DNA of 64,000 bases, from contig NW_003546264.1 of NCBI RefSeq assembly GCF_000090795.2, positions 340,630 to 404,629 on the forward strand. Direction: 5' to 3'. Positions 26,301 through 35,823 of this stretch are shown piece after piece. The position numbers were made by a program, and so were the translations under genes. Each line of letters opens with the position of its first letter. The stretch's first letter is position 1. The notes beneath the pieces were generated by a model. That model was given only the letters and a program-made list of their open reading frames with translations, was not told the DNA's origin and searched no databases. Source of the DNA: Amphimedon queenslandica (Eukaryota; Porifera; Demospongiae; Haplosclerida; Niphatidae).

Positions 26301-28592
26301 ACTGCCAAAAAACACAGTTTAACCCATCGATGAATTAGAGCAGTTTTATCTTGCAGTATCTGTATAATTTAAATGTTCATTGACAAATTTGGAAAAGTAA
26401 TGGTTCAAGTGATGGAGCAGTTTTGAATACCATACTTATTTATACTCAGTGATATAACAGACCATATAGCCGGTAGGACACTCTCCTCTAAATATTATCT
26501 ACTCTTGTACATGTATAATTATTATAATTTATCATCTAATTGTAGCAAAGGGACAGAGTGAGAGCCATGAGCTAAAAGAACATATTTTGGATAATAGACA
26601 AAAGACTTACATATATGATCAGACTATCACACAATTTACACTATTAATGTACAAACCTGTAATGGATCCCAGTAAGACGTTCCTCTTGATACAATTATAG
26701 ACATAATCATAACTAGCAGGACCCAATGGAGAACCAGTTGATAGTATAGTATGGAGAGAGGTCAATTTATGAGTATCCTCTATTAATTAATAATTATTAA
26801 TAATAATCATTAATTATTGTGAGTGGGTGTTAGGGTCTTACTTGGAACAATATTTCTCTCTTCTAGTGCAGCAAGCCACCTAGCACCTGTCCCAAGTATT
26901 GTAATACTATTAAAAAACCAATATATCTTAGTATAAATCAATATATCATAGTAAAACTCAGTAAACCATACCCTAATAGATCCACATTGTTCCACAGCAC
27001 ATTAGGTGAAGGTATAAAAGGAGATCCATCATAAAGAACTACAGTGGCTCCAACTGATAATGAGGACACTAGCCAATTCCACATCATCCAACCAGTCTAT
27101 TTATTAAAATTAACTAACTATTAATTAATAATAATTATTAGAGTTACCGTGGTGTAATAAAAGATGACGTCATTATGAGTCATGTTACCATGGAGAATGT
27201 GCTCCTTCATGTGCTGTATTAACGTACCCTAATAACAATACATGGAGTCAATTAATAGTCATTAGTCATCCATTTTTAATGAAAACTGGCCCAAGATACA
27301 GTACAGGTAACATGTACTAAAATAAAACATAATAATAAAAACCACATACATGTACATATACCATGTGTATGTACTATAGTACAGGGACTTTGGCCCAATT
27401 TTTGAGCAACTTTAAAAATTCGTAAAAAATCCAAATTTAATCAGAATCAGCTCAAACTTTCTACACAACATAAAAACATGTATATGCATCAGAAAACATT
27501 GTAAAATAGAGAATTCTCTACTTTTAATTTTTGGTGAAATTTGGCCAACGACCCTGTACTATAGTACAGGGACTTTTACTCAATTTTGGAGCAACTTTAA
27601 GAATTCGTAAAAAATCCAAACTTGATCGGAATTAGCTCAAACTTTCTACATAACATAAGTACATGTATATGCATCAGAAAATGTATTCATAAAGACAATA
27701 CAGTGCAATTATAAAGATATCACATAAACTCACCCCTGCTGAGTGCACCATACATTTAGGAGACCCAGTAGTACCGGAGGAGTACATTATGAACAATGGG
27801 TGGTTGAACGGCAGCTGCTCGTATGTCAAATCAGTATTATCAGAGAGAAAATCTTCCAATAGAATGCTAATAATAAACAAAAATACACTATACATATCCT
27901 GTAATATCCTATTAATATCCAAACCTGTTCTTTACTTGAGATATATCAACAGTAGATGAACAGAATGGATGTATGATGACTTTCTCAAGATCAGGCAATC
28001 CGTCCACGACAGTTTTCAACTTGTTCAAATGATCGTGCTTTTTCCCGTTGTAACGCACGGCCTCCACTGAAAATATAACCTTTGGCTTGATCTGCTTGAA
28101 TCTATCAAGAACTCCCTAAGGAAAAAGATAAACATAAACAACAACAATAATAACAACAACAACAATAACAATAACAATAATAACAAGATAATTATGATTA
28201 CCTTGATAAAGTGATATTTTCATTTATTTATTCTGTGCTTACAGTAGAGCCGAAATCAGGAGATGTTGAGCTCCATATCGCTCCAATACTAGCTGTGGCC
28301 AGCATTGCTTCAACTGCAGTTGAACTGTTAGGAAGATAGCCTGAAGAGAGAGGGAGAGAGAGGGAGGGAGGGAACAGATAGAATATATAAAGAAAAGTAG
28401 AAGAGAGAGAGGAAAGGAGAGGGTAACAGTAACAGAGAAAGATGATGAGGGAGAAGACTTAGCTTAAATAGCTCACCTACAACCCTGTCCCCAATCCTCA
28501 CTCCAATATCAATGAGGGCATTAGCAATCCTGGCCACCCTCTCTCTCAGCTTCATTGAAGGTAATGTATGATGGAGTAGACTGGCCCTCACC

Positions 28593-28636
<44 letters not shown>

Positions 28637-29131
28637 TAATATCTATTGTTATATTAATACCTAGTGATATTAACGCTATTTTGTCCTTTTGCTGTTCGGT
28701 TCTATTCAACAGGTTTTCAGCAAAGTTGAGGTGGCAGCCACGAAACCATTCAGGGACATCTGCTATTCCTTTACTGATATCAACTACCTAATGATTAAAT
28801 AATAATTAATAAATAAATAAACAATAAATAATAATTATAGTGGTGTTTACTTCATCGTAAGGTTGAGAATGTTTGATTCCTGAAAAGTGAAAAAACTCTT
28901 CCCAGAAATTAGCGTAATTTTTCACAGACCAGTCCCAAAGCTCAGCATAATCAACTAATAATAATAATAACAATAATAATAATAAATTGTACATCCATTG
29001 TGATTTCATAATGTTATTTTAACGCATCATGCATTACCTAAATGAAGGTCGTATTTCTCATTTATTCTCTTTCTAAAGAAATCCAAATGAGTATCATCGC
29101 CAGCAGGAGTCCATAAAGGAGCGTCTTCCAT
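22032..29131 (-). CDS. AACS: Acetoacetyl-CoA synthetase, with a one-base frameshift in exon 4
   Basis: Eighteen exons: 29131-29038, 28954-28851, 28787-28661, 28591-28477, 28340-28243, 28115-27925, 27866-27734, 27228-27148, 27096-26972, 26906-26842, 26779-26657, 23228-23115, 23034-22909, 22804-22735, 22686-22628, 22578-22479, 22420-22321, 22169-22032. They add up to about 653 aa (human 672) once one base in exon 4 is discounted. The enzyme activates acetoacetate to acetoacetyl-CoA in the cytosol for lipid synthesis. Family marks are [15 protein letters not shown], the adenylation loop [44 protein letters not shown] and the lysine loop [14 protein letters not shown]. The intron between exons 11 and 12 is 3.4 kb and encloses the TRIM-NHL gene on the other strand. 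The frame change sits near 28547-28553 (see findings). Other exons join in frame, so an assembly error or recent mutation is likelier than an old pseudogene. Confidence 0.92.
23335..23485 (+). repeat. Solitary diverged copy of the ~177-bp repeat in the large AACS intron
   Basis: The landmark accatgggctataacaggg at 23379, followed by gaatttggagttttttaaatggtcataacttgaaaaattg, matches the array family. It lies between AACS exon 12 and the TRIM-NHL start, next to an (aat)n tract at 23229-23330. Confidence 0.8.
23786..26164 (+). CDS. TRIM-NHL protein (RING, B-boxes, coiled coil, filamin-like, NHL)
   Basis: A single uninterrupted frame of 792 aa. In order: RING finger (C22-x2-C25 through CPTCRHC, about 22-68), two B-boxes (about 105-145 and 172-212, the second with [15 protein letters not shown]), a coiled coil (about 215-330), an Ig-filamin-like segment (about 370-480) and NHL beta-propeller repeats to the C-terminus ([38 protein letters not shown] and similar). 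Relatives are TRIM2/3/32/71-type E3 ubiquitin ligases and RNA-binding NHL proteins. An acidic low-complexity insert of about 40 residues (about 585-625) interrupts the propeller. The gene lies wholly inside a 3.4-kb AACS intron in antisense. The lack of introns, in a region where nearly every gene is heavily split, points to a retrocopy origin or intron loss. Confidence 0.95.
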   Translation: MAAKPSSSSSPGLLKLEEQLTCSICLDIYTNPKSLPCLHSFCQDCLDRLPQDKKNETYYLSCPTCRHCTELPEEGASGFPIAFHLNNFKEVHSFMKKVADPQQVTCDNCTTANATGYCKDCSKFMCDDCISTHKKWADFSNHQLTSLDEVTASDVSSTSQLLAPAKQEATLTCSTHHKPLEIFCETCDTVICQHCTVRMHKDHEYDLVNDSYTKHCQELEACLGPAKKKMEELKEVKSTLTETEGEVREKGEGILKEINEMVEEMIAVLRQSERKLTEQAKRVTDAKLKVLSEQMKSAEMSLSVLKDVENYVAQSLKTGSPQQVLRFKKQMMERMSEVTAGINVEELHPKEKADFVLSKDIKSLHHIGDIVTYSSTALQQCRVKKIDHITLSGNVFSFSLTIEAPDSSLLAVPSSSLKCSLVPAGEDDDAYTSTDSDEDETTVTTTSTDPGVYRIQCNPSTRGTHTVKVQVYDVHLEDTSLVIPFNPYLDNITPVRTTTELEGPSGVAVTDDNHVIITENDDDCVTILDREGKKVKSLGGEGGSGNVKFSEPRGVAITPDKFILVSDNQRIQKISMDGDLIASVGEEEEEEESEEEDEEIEKEREVHDIGEKMVEEDEGEKVPGPLQFKSPHGIAISPITGQVYIADSGNHRIQVLDPDLTFSHSFGSEGSANGQFKYSHDIAIDSQGLVYVTDKDNHRIQKFSPDGKFVGQFGTEGSGPGQLSSPGGITIDTAATGLVYVSEGGNGRVSVFTSDGVFVSSFGDDLGPALLTFDKNGFLYVCDYSNDEMVIY
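27355..27690 (+). repeat. Second-subfamily repeat units in AACS intron 7
   Basis: Two units carry ctatagtacagggactt (27374 and 27556) with the companion segments gaatcagctcaaactttctaca and catgtatatgcatcagaaaa. They share the ends of the ~177-bp family but have a different middle (aatttttgg.gaaatttgg). Confidence 0.8.
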
Positions 29132-29525
29132 GATCAGAGTGTCCTAAAGGCTGTGGGCCGATCTTTTATTGGATCATTTATACAAGACTCGGATCATCAG
29201 CCAATTTTATGAGGCGATGGTCATGGGCGGGGTCTGCTCCACCCACATTAATTATATTTTTGATGCAAGTGGTTGCAGGAGCTTTCCCTTTGCAAGCATG
29301 CACAACACTACTGCTATTAAACTTTTAAATATTTTTGTGTTTTAGCGTGTAAAAATAAGGTTAATGGTTTGTTCTATGGGATATTGTTCAGCGACGGTAT
29401 CTTTGACTCATTTCCATTGCTCGAGAATCACTTCTCCTCCAGGTCTGTGCTGAACTCGTATGAAACTGTACAGTCCCTAATTAGAATAATAATAATAATA
29501 ATAACAATCATCACAATAGCAGCTG
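29132..29525. other. Intergenic region between AACS start and the Ig/FN3 gene stop
   Basis: It contains the AACS promoter side, with a gggcggggtctgc motif near 29225, and the 3' UTR of the next minus-strand gene including an (ata)n tract. No gene was seen. Confidence 0.5.
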
Positions 29526-31931
29526 CTATATTGTACTTGATTTCCTCTTCTTGCAGCAGCATCCACAAATACAAATGATGATGGATATAAAGACCACAGC
29601 TACTATCAAACCTCCAACTGATGCCCCAATTATTATTATCAGCAAACGAGTAGCTAAAGAAAGAACAAATAAGTACATAACAATGGACCAACAAGCTCAG
29701 TATTGCAATTAAATTATTTGATTAAAGTGCATGATGGATTACAGTTGCAGTGGTATCTTACATTCTTCTTCTGTAGGTGCTTCAGTAACATTCACAGTTA
29801 CATTGAATGGTCCTAATCTTGTCAATTCTGAGTATCCATGCTCATTGATGGCAAATACTTCTACATAATACATCATTCCACCATTCACTGGTATAGAGAC
29901 ACTTCTGTTGGTATTATTAGTGTAGTCTGTGTATTCATAGGCCTGAGTGTATAGTTCACTTCCTTGGTCTGTCTCCACTGTCATGTTAAAGGAGAGACTG
30001 CTTCCTGCTAGTATCCCTGCATACTGGCACAGTAAAGAAGCACTGATTAGTCCTGGGCTAGTTGAGACTGCTACCACTGGCCTGGAAGGTTTACCTACAT
30101 TACATGCAATTGATAGATAAAATGAAAACAGAGCTTAAAGTATTCTGACCTATTACTGGGACAAGGTTCTGTCTTAAAGTAGCACCTCCCACTAAATTAT
30201 ATGCATTCACAAAGCAGTAGTATTGGCTTCCTGCAGTAATAGGACCAAGTGAAAAACTGGCCATGAGTCCAGCATCAAAGCATCTTTCTTCACAAGAGTA
30301 TGTGAAAGTATTGGCATAATTCATATTGTGATCTCCACTGCCACTGCCTAAGCCATAATCCATGTCTGTTGAGCAGTAGGCATCTATTGATACTGCATCA
30401 TTTCCAGCACCTCCAGTGTGTCTCAATTCTAATGCTATGTTAATATTGGCATTGGGTAGCGGTGTAATTGCTGTAGTTCTGAATTCTGGAGCTATTATTA
30501 TAAATAAAAAAATAAAAAGATTTTTAAATATGGGATTTAACTTACGTCCATCAGTTGTTGTGAAACTAAGACTGGTCTCATTCCCTCCTTCAGGATAAGC
30601 AGAAGACACAGCTGCTACTGATACAGAGTATTGGGCAGTAGGAGAAAGGCCATTAATTGATATACTAGTATCAGCAGTAACAAATGGATTGCCTGGTACT
30701 GGTGGATTGATCATAACTATATATCCAGATAATTGTGGTAATCCAGTATCAGCAGGCTCCATCCACTTGATAGAAACAGAATTATGAGTGACATTGGACT
30801 CTTGCAGGCTCAATGGAGTTCCTGGCTGCACTGTAGTTATAACAACATAAAGTAATTAGCAACAGATACACAACATACCTGCTTCAGTTAGAGTTATGAC
30901 TGACGAAATGTTGCCAGCTATGTTTATTGCATATCCAGTATAAGAGCCAAAATCGTCACTATCAACATTCATTATTATCAACTTCAATGGATGAGACAAG
31001 TCATATTTGCTTGCATCAGAGAGAATATCTCCATCAAAATACCATTCAACCCTGGGAAAAGGATTGCCTGACAAGTTGCTGAACAGTGTCAAAGTGATAT
31101 TATCACCAATCCTTCCATAAGCAGCAGTGTCAACTGGGATACCGCTAGGAGCATCTAAAAAACAATGAATTATTTTTTATAGTACATTTTTATTGAAGCT
31201 CTAAAGCAATGCTTACACTGTACATTAAGTGTAAAGGTGGCACTCAAATTTCCACTAGCATGGTTCAAAAAGAAGGTATAGTTTCCTGACATGTTTCTCT
31301 GGGCATTACTAATCCAGAGTGACGTATTTGTTAGTATGAAGCTGTTAATATCTCCATTGTAGCCCAGTGTATAAAATGGAGGAAATGGATTACTGCTTTG
31401 GCTAACTAGTGTAATCGTTTCGCTTTCTCCTTCAGTGACATTAACAGTTGATATATCTCCAATCAAAGTAGGGGGATCTGTTATAAAGTAAACACACTTA
31501 TAAGGAATACACATATATAGCTTACTTAAGATACCAATCACAAATCTCTCAAGCACAGTCCCAGGCATTGGACCGCAACTGAAGATTGCTCTATTGTAGT
31601 ATTCAGTAAAAGCAAGTACAGTGAGGTTGGTATCACCACCAGAAATCATGAGAGATAAAGAAGGATCGTCTGACAAGCCATTGGTGTCATTAAATGAGAG
31701 ATCAAACTGGCTGCCGTTTATTGTAGATAAAGACCAGACAGGAGGCACTATATCTCCGGTTTGGTCATTGGTGATGTTACAGAAGATGGATTGACTCTGA
31801 CCAACAGTAGCTATAACATAAACAGCATCTTGTCCCGGGAGCCTACTGGGTGTACTAGTGTAAGAATAGTTAGCCTGAGAGAAGGAGAGACGGAGGAAGA
31901 GAGAAAAGGCTACGGCCTTCAAAAGCAACAT
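29526..31931 (-). CDS. Type I membrane protein with Ig-like and fibronectin III domains
   Basis: Seven exons (31931-31526, 31477-31217, 31154-30879, 30830-30546, 30491-30150, 30094-29762, 29653-29526) give 676 aa. All introns are phase 1, typical of shuffled extracellular modules. A signal peptide (MLLLKAVAFSLFLRLSFSQ) is followed by a diverged Ig-like module, a second Ig-like module, a clearer Ig domain (NPFPRVEWYFDGD...DFGSYTGYAIN), an FN3 domain (TPLSLQESNVTHNSVSIKW...YSVSVAAVS) and two further FN3-like regions. A transmembrane helix (about 21 hydrophobic residues from LLIIIIGASVGG) and a very short basic, Cys-rich cytoplasmic tail (CCCKKRKSSTI) end it. There are many N-x-S/T sequons. It looks like an adhesion or recognition receptor with no signalling domain of its own. 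No orthologue is named. Confidence 0.88.
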
Positions 31932-32009
31932 CTTCTGCAAAATTGAGCCACGCCCTGGTTCTGCACAAAATGTATATGGGCGTGGTGGTTTAGTATGGGC
32001 GTGGTCAAA
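31932..32009. promoter_or_regulatory. 78-bp bidirectional promoter region
   Basis: Only 78 bp separate the start codons of the Ig/FN3 gene (minus) and ADO (plus). Two gggcgtggt motifs lie at about 31979 and 31998, plus ccacgccc near 31948. The promoter must overlap both 5' leaders. Function is inferred from position and motif recurrence. Confidence 0.5.
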
Positions 32010-32960
32010 ATGTCTGGACTAGTACATCAACTTGTACACCAGGCAAGGAGGACATTCTCAAGAGAGAAGACGCTCCCAGAAGAAATGGAGAAGTTAAAAA
32101 AGATAGTAATGACATTTATCTACTGTTTTTGTTAGTTTTAGCTTGTTTTTGATGTGTTTAGATGTCACAGATAACTCCTAAAGATTTCAATCTTGATTCC
32201 ACTGCCATTGACAAGCCCTGGGATTACCCTCCATTCGTAACTGATGCACCTGCAGCTTTCATGAACGTTTATGAATGCTCAGAGTTTAACGTAGCCATAT
32301 TCATGCTCAAAGCAAACAAGGAGATGCCACTCCATGATCACCCAGAAATGCACGGATTAATGTAAAGGAATGAAGATGGACTCTCGCTTATTTCAGCATA
32401 TTATTCATTTTAGGAAGATACTATCTGGTTCTATGTGTGTGACATCGTATAACAGACCAGAAAAGAGAGGCAGCAACAGTTACATTGCAAGATTCTTTCG
32501 CAGCATCCTTGCAACACCAGCCACAGAGCCGTGTCACTTTACCCCAGAGGAGGGGAACATTCATCAAATCAAAGCTCAAGAGTATGTCTCTTGCTTTTTG
32601 TTGTTTTATTGCAATTTCTTGTTAGCTCTCATGTTGCTTTTCTAGACATTCTTGCTCCTCCTTATGCACCTGAAGAAGGAAGGGACTGTACTTATTATTT
32701 CAAAGATACCAAAGTAGATCTAAAAATATATTCTGTAGTATATATTATATTTCTTTTATCATGCATAGCAAAGTAATCAAGATGAAAAGTGAGTAGTTTA
32801 TTAATGAATAAGTATTGATATCTCTCAATGTAGTTTAATATGGCTGATATCAGGGCAAAATCCATCATGGTTCTCTTGCATACCTCAGGTAATAAGAATA
32901 TGTTATTATTTATGATGTTTCGTTTTTCTATAGCCATACAACGGGCCCAAAGTTGATTAA
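32010..32960 (+). CDS. ADO: 2-aminoethanethiol (cysteamine) dioxygenase
   Basis: Seven exons (32010-32105, 32162-32361, 32414-32581, 32626-32713, 32769-32788, 32834-32888, 32934-32960) give 217 aa. This is an Fe(II)-dependent cupin dioxygenase that oxidises cysteamine to hypotaurine and, in animals, N-terminal cysteines as an oxygen-sensing step. The metal-binding HxH lies in MPLHDHPEMHG, a later His in NIHQIKA, and the family block FLDILAPPYAPEEGRDCTYY is complete. The C-terminal PYNGPKVD matches the family ending. Exon 5 is a 20-nt microexon. It and exon 4's acceptor (a tag at 32623, not the nearer-looking one at 32645) were chosen because only these restore the family sequence. Confidence 0.92.
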
Positions 32961-33087
32961 CAAAATTTACAGAGCATCATGATCATTAAACAATACCGTA
33001 TTATATTCTAATTGTTGGTTTTGTATTAAATATTTCGTTGTTATGGTAACTGAATAATATCACTTGTGGGGCAGCAGGAGATACACG

Positions 33088-34353
33088 ATGAGTGTCACTA
33101 CTAGCAATACACTACTGGCAGAAAGTTTAGAGAAGCCAGTACTAATAGCTGACCCTGATCAAGACAAGAAGGACTTGCTGCTAGAAGAGCTGGTGGAGCA
33201 GGGAGAGAGAGGGAATGCAATGGCTCAGTTCTCACTTGCAAAAATATTTCTATCTCAAGGACAGACAGGGAAAGCAATGTCATACTTGACATCAGCAGCA
33301 AGACAAGAAGATGCACAAGCACTGTATGAGCTGGCTGTGATTAGGTATCAGGGTCTTCAAGGGACTGAAGCATCATCAGTAAGATCACCATAAAAGAAGC
33401 ATACCATATTTATGAGTTGATATTATGTTTACACAGGAAGAAGGTTTTAAGTTAATGCTTAAAGTTGCTCAATGCAAGGGAGCTAAAAACACAGACCTGG
33501 TATCAGCAGCACAATTTAACATTGGTAGAGCATACTTTCAAGGTAATGAAGACAAGTAATGTAATCACATGGAGATTGTATAGTAACCTTTTAATTGATG
33601 GCTGGTATAGGATTTGGTGTTAAGCAAGATCCAGAGGAAGCACTAAAATGGTGGAAGATATGCTCAAACTCTGACACAGAGTCTGGAGTACGAGCAATGA
33701 ACACTCTAGCATTATTCTACTCAACACCAGACTATGCTGATAAAGAAAAGGTCAGTAATGATGGTATTTAACTATTATTATACTAAAAGCAAAATAACAG
33801 GCTTTCTCGTGGCATGTTAAAGCAGCAGAGAATGGCCACAAGGACTCCATGGGGACACTCGGGCTATTGTACATGAGAGGAGAAGGATGTCTAGAAGATA
33901 GAGAACTATCGTTGAAATGGTTAAAGAAATCCTCAGACAATGGATCTATATATGGGTCCGGCTTACTTGCAAATTATTATTACTCGACTAAAATGTACAG
34001 CAAAGCCGTGGAAGTTGCACAAAGGTACAGCCTCCAAGATATCCTCATGATTATAATGATTATTTTAAAAGTGTTTGCGATGATGTAGCAGCAAGCAGAG
34101 CAACTAAGAGTCAAAGTGTTACCAGTTTAATATCAGAAGGACTAGCTACTGCTCATTTTATATATGCACAATGTCTATTTCTGGGCCAAGGAGTCACAAA
34201 AGATGTTGATAAAGCAGCCATTGAATACACTAAGGTAACCTAAATATACTTATATACATGTAGCTTGCTTTATCAATTTCATTACAGGCCACTCAAACTA
34301 ACAAGGTAGTAACTGCTCAGCTCCATTCTAAAATGATGTATGGAAGACTTTAA
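33088..34353 (+). CDS. LRP2BP: LRP2-binding protein homologue (Sel1/TPR-like repeats)
   Basis: Six exons (33088-33378, 33437-33542, 33611-33750, 33801-34024, 34096-34234, 34288-34353) give 321 aa. Repeats of the Sel1 type run through the protein (NAMAQFSLAKIFLSQGQTGKA; AAQFNIGRAYFQGFGVKQDPEEA; DSMGTLGLLYMRGEG), followed by a YYYSTKMYSKAVEVAQR block and a C-terminal HFIYAQCLFLGQGVTKD repeat. This order matches vertebrate LRP2BP, a scaffold that binds the cytoplasmic tail of megalin. The exon 5 acceptor is an unusual aag at 34095. The nearer tag gives an immediate stop, so this junction should be checked with cDNA. Confidence 0.85.
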
Positions 34354-34652
34354 TCATTATTATTATTATTATTATATCTAATGAATTAATATTGAAAAAT
34401 CATAATAATTATCCTTGGCCATTGATACACACTATGCATGTAGGTAGTGATAATTATTGAAACTGCAGTATCTCCAGATGAGCCTCATTTCAATGACAGA
34501 CTAAAGTACATGTATACTGTACATGTACATGCATGGGTTGCTAAAATTTATAATTTCACTGTAAGTGAATAAGATTTTTTTTTTGCAATTTCACTAAAAT
34601 TAATATGAAGAATAAGATACTTTTGAAATGATTTCTGCCTTTACTAATCGTG

Positions 34653-35554
34653 TTATAATTGTTTGATGATAAAATAAACATCCGCAAATAGTACTGCCAA
34701 TCCAAAAACAAGACCAGTTGCAAAGCACTAGGAGGAAAGAGTAGAGAGAGAAAGAGACATAAAAATGGAGGTATGACTTTGGTTGTTGATATTCCTTACA
34801 GCTGTGGAGTCCATCCCTGCATAATAAGCTGCAAAATATCCGAAAATAAACGACCCAACGACAGTAAGGAAAAAGTTGAACATTACTAGCAGCTGCCGAT
34901 GAGTCGCTTGAACTAAAAATAAAATAAAATTAATAAAAATAAAACTTATAGCGGCTAACCATCTAATTTTATATCTTTTAATGTTTCGTCTTTTTTCTAA
35001 AATGTACAACAAAAAATTATTATTATTATTATTATTTAATTTTTACTTGTTTTCCAAAGACCATCTTATTGTACTCTGCATTTTCAAGAGATGCCTTGAT
35101 TGTCTCGAGCCTCGCAACCAGCTCAGGATTCTAAAATTACAACAATTTTATTTTATTCTATGGGATTACAACTGTAATTATATGGCTTACTCTGGGTGGA
35201 GCCTGTTGCCTTGGAAACACAATCCGACTACCTTGAAGCAGCTCGTGAATAAAAGGTGATTTTCCGTCTATAGTAATCCCGTAATAAATATTGAATTAAT
35301 ATTTCTCACTCACCCAATGGAGTTTCCTTCAATTGCTTCTTTATTTCTTTGACTGTGGAGAATTTTATGACCTTGCAATCACAGACCACTCCTTCTTTGA
35401 ACTCAACCCCAGTCTCTCTCTCCCTCCATCCCTCCAGCTCCCTGGACAGTGGCTTAGGAAGACTCTCTCTGTTTGCTGAAGACAGAAGATGATCAATCAC
35501 TCTCTCCAAATATGGAGTAGCTTCCACTAACTGATAGCAATAGATGTCAGCCAT
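34653..35554 (-). CDS. TMEM199: TMEM199/Vma12-type V-ATPase assembly factor
   Basis: Six exons (35554-35314, 35267-35191, 35130-35047, 34996-34960, 34912-34800, 34727-34653) give 208 aa, the same length as human TMEM199. Family signatures are FIHELLQGSRIVFP, NPELVARLETIKASLENAEY and two C-terminal transmembrane segments (QLLVMFNFFLTVVGSFIFGYF and a helix in the last exon). Known relatives act in the ER to assemble the V0 sector of the vacuolar ATPase and affect Golgi glycosylation. It is convergent with LRP2BP (299 bp between stops) and divergent from PRODH (269 bp between starts). Confidence 0.92.
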
Positions 35555-35823
35555 TTTTGAAGGTGTGGCTGAAAAAAAATTGAAAGCACCACATGGTTTC
35601 CGTCCACTGCCGGATATTTCTAAGCCCTCTAATTTTATAGGCGTGGTTTGGGTGCAGTTAGTGGGTGTGTCAAAGGCGTTTCTTGTCTGTGGTTGAAGGG
35701 TGTTGCTCGATATGGAAGTTTCATGAGTTTTGTCTTTGCTGAGTTGCTAAGGACTACTACAGGTGTATAACAGGAAGAAGAGGTTCCCTTATCTCTCCTT
35801 TAGGCGCGTAAATCCCCTCTCAA

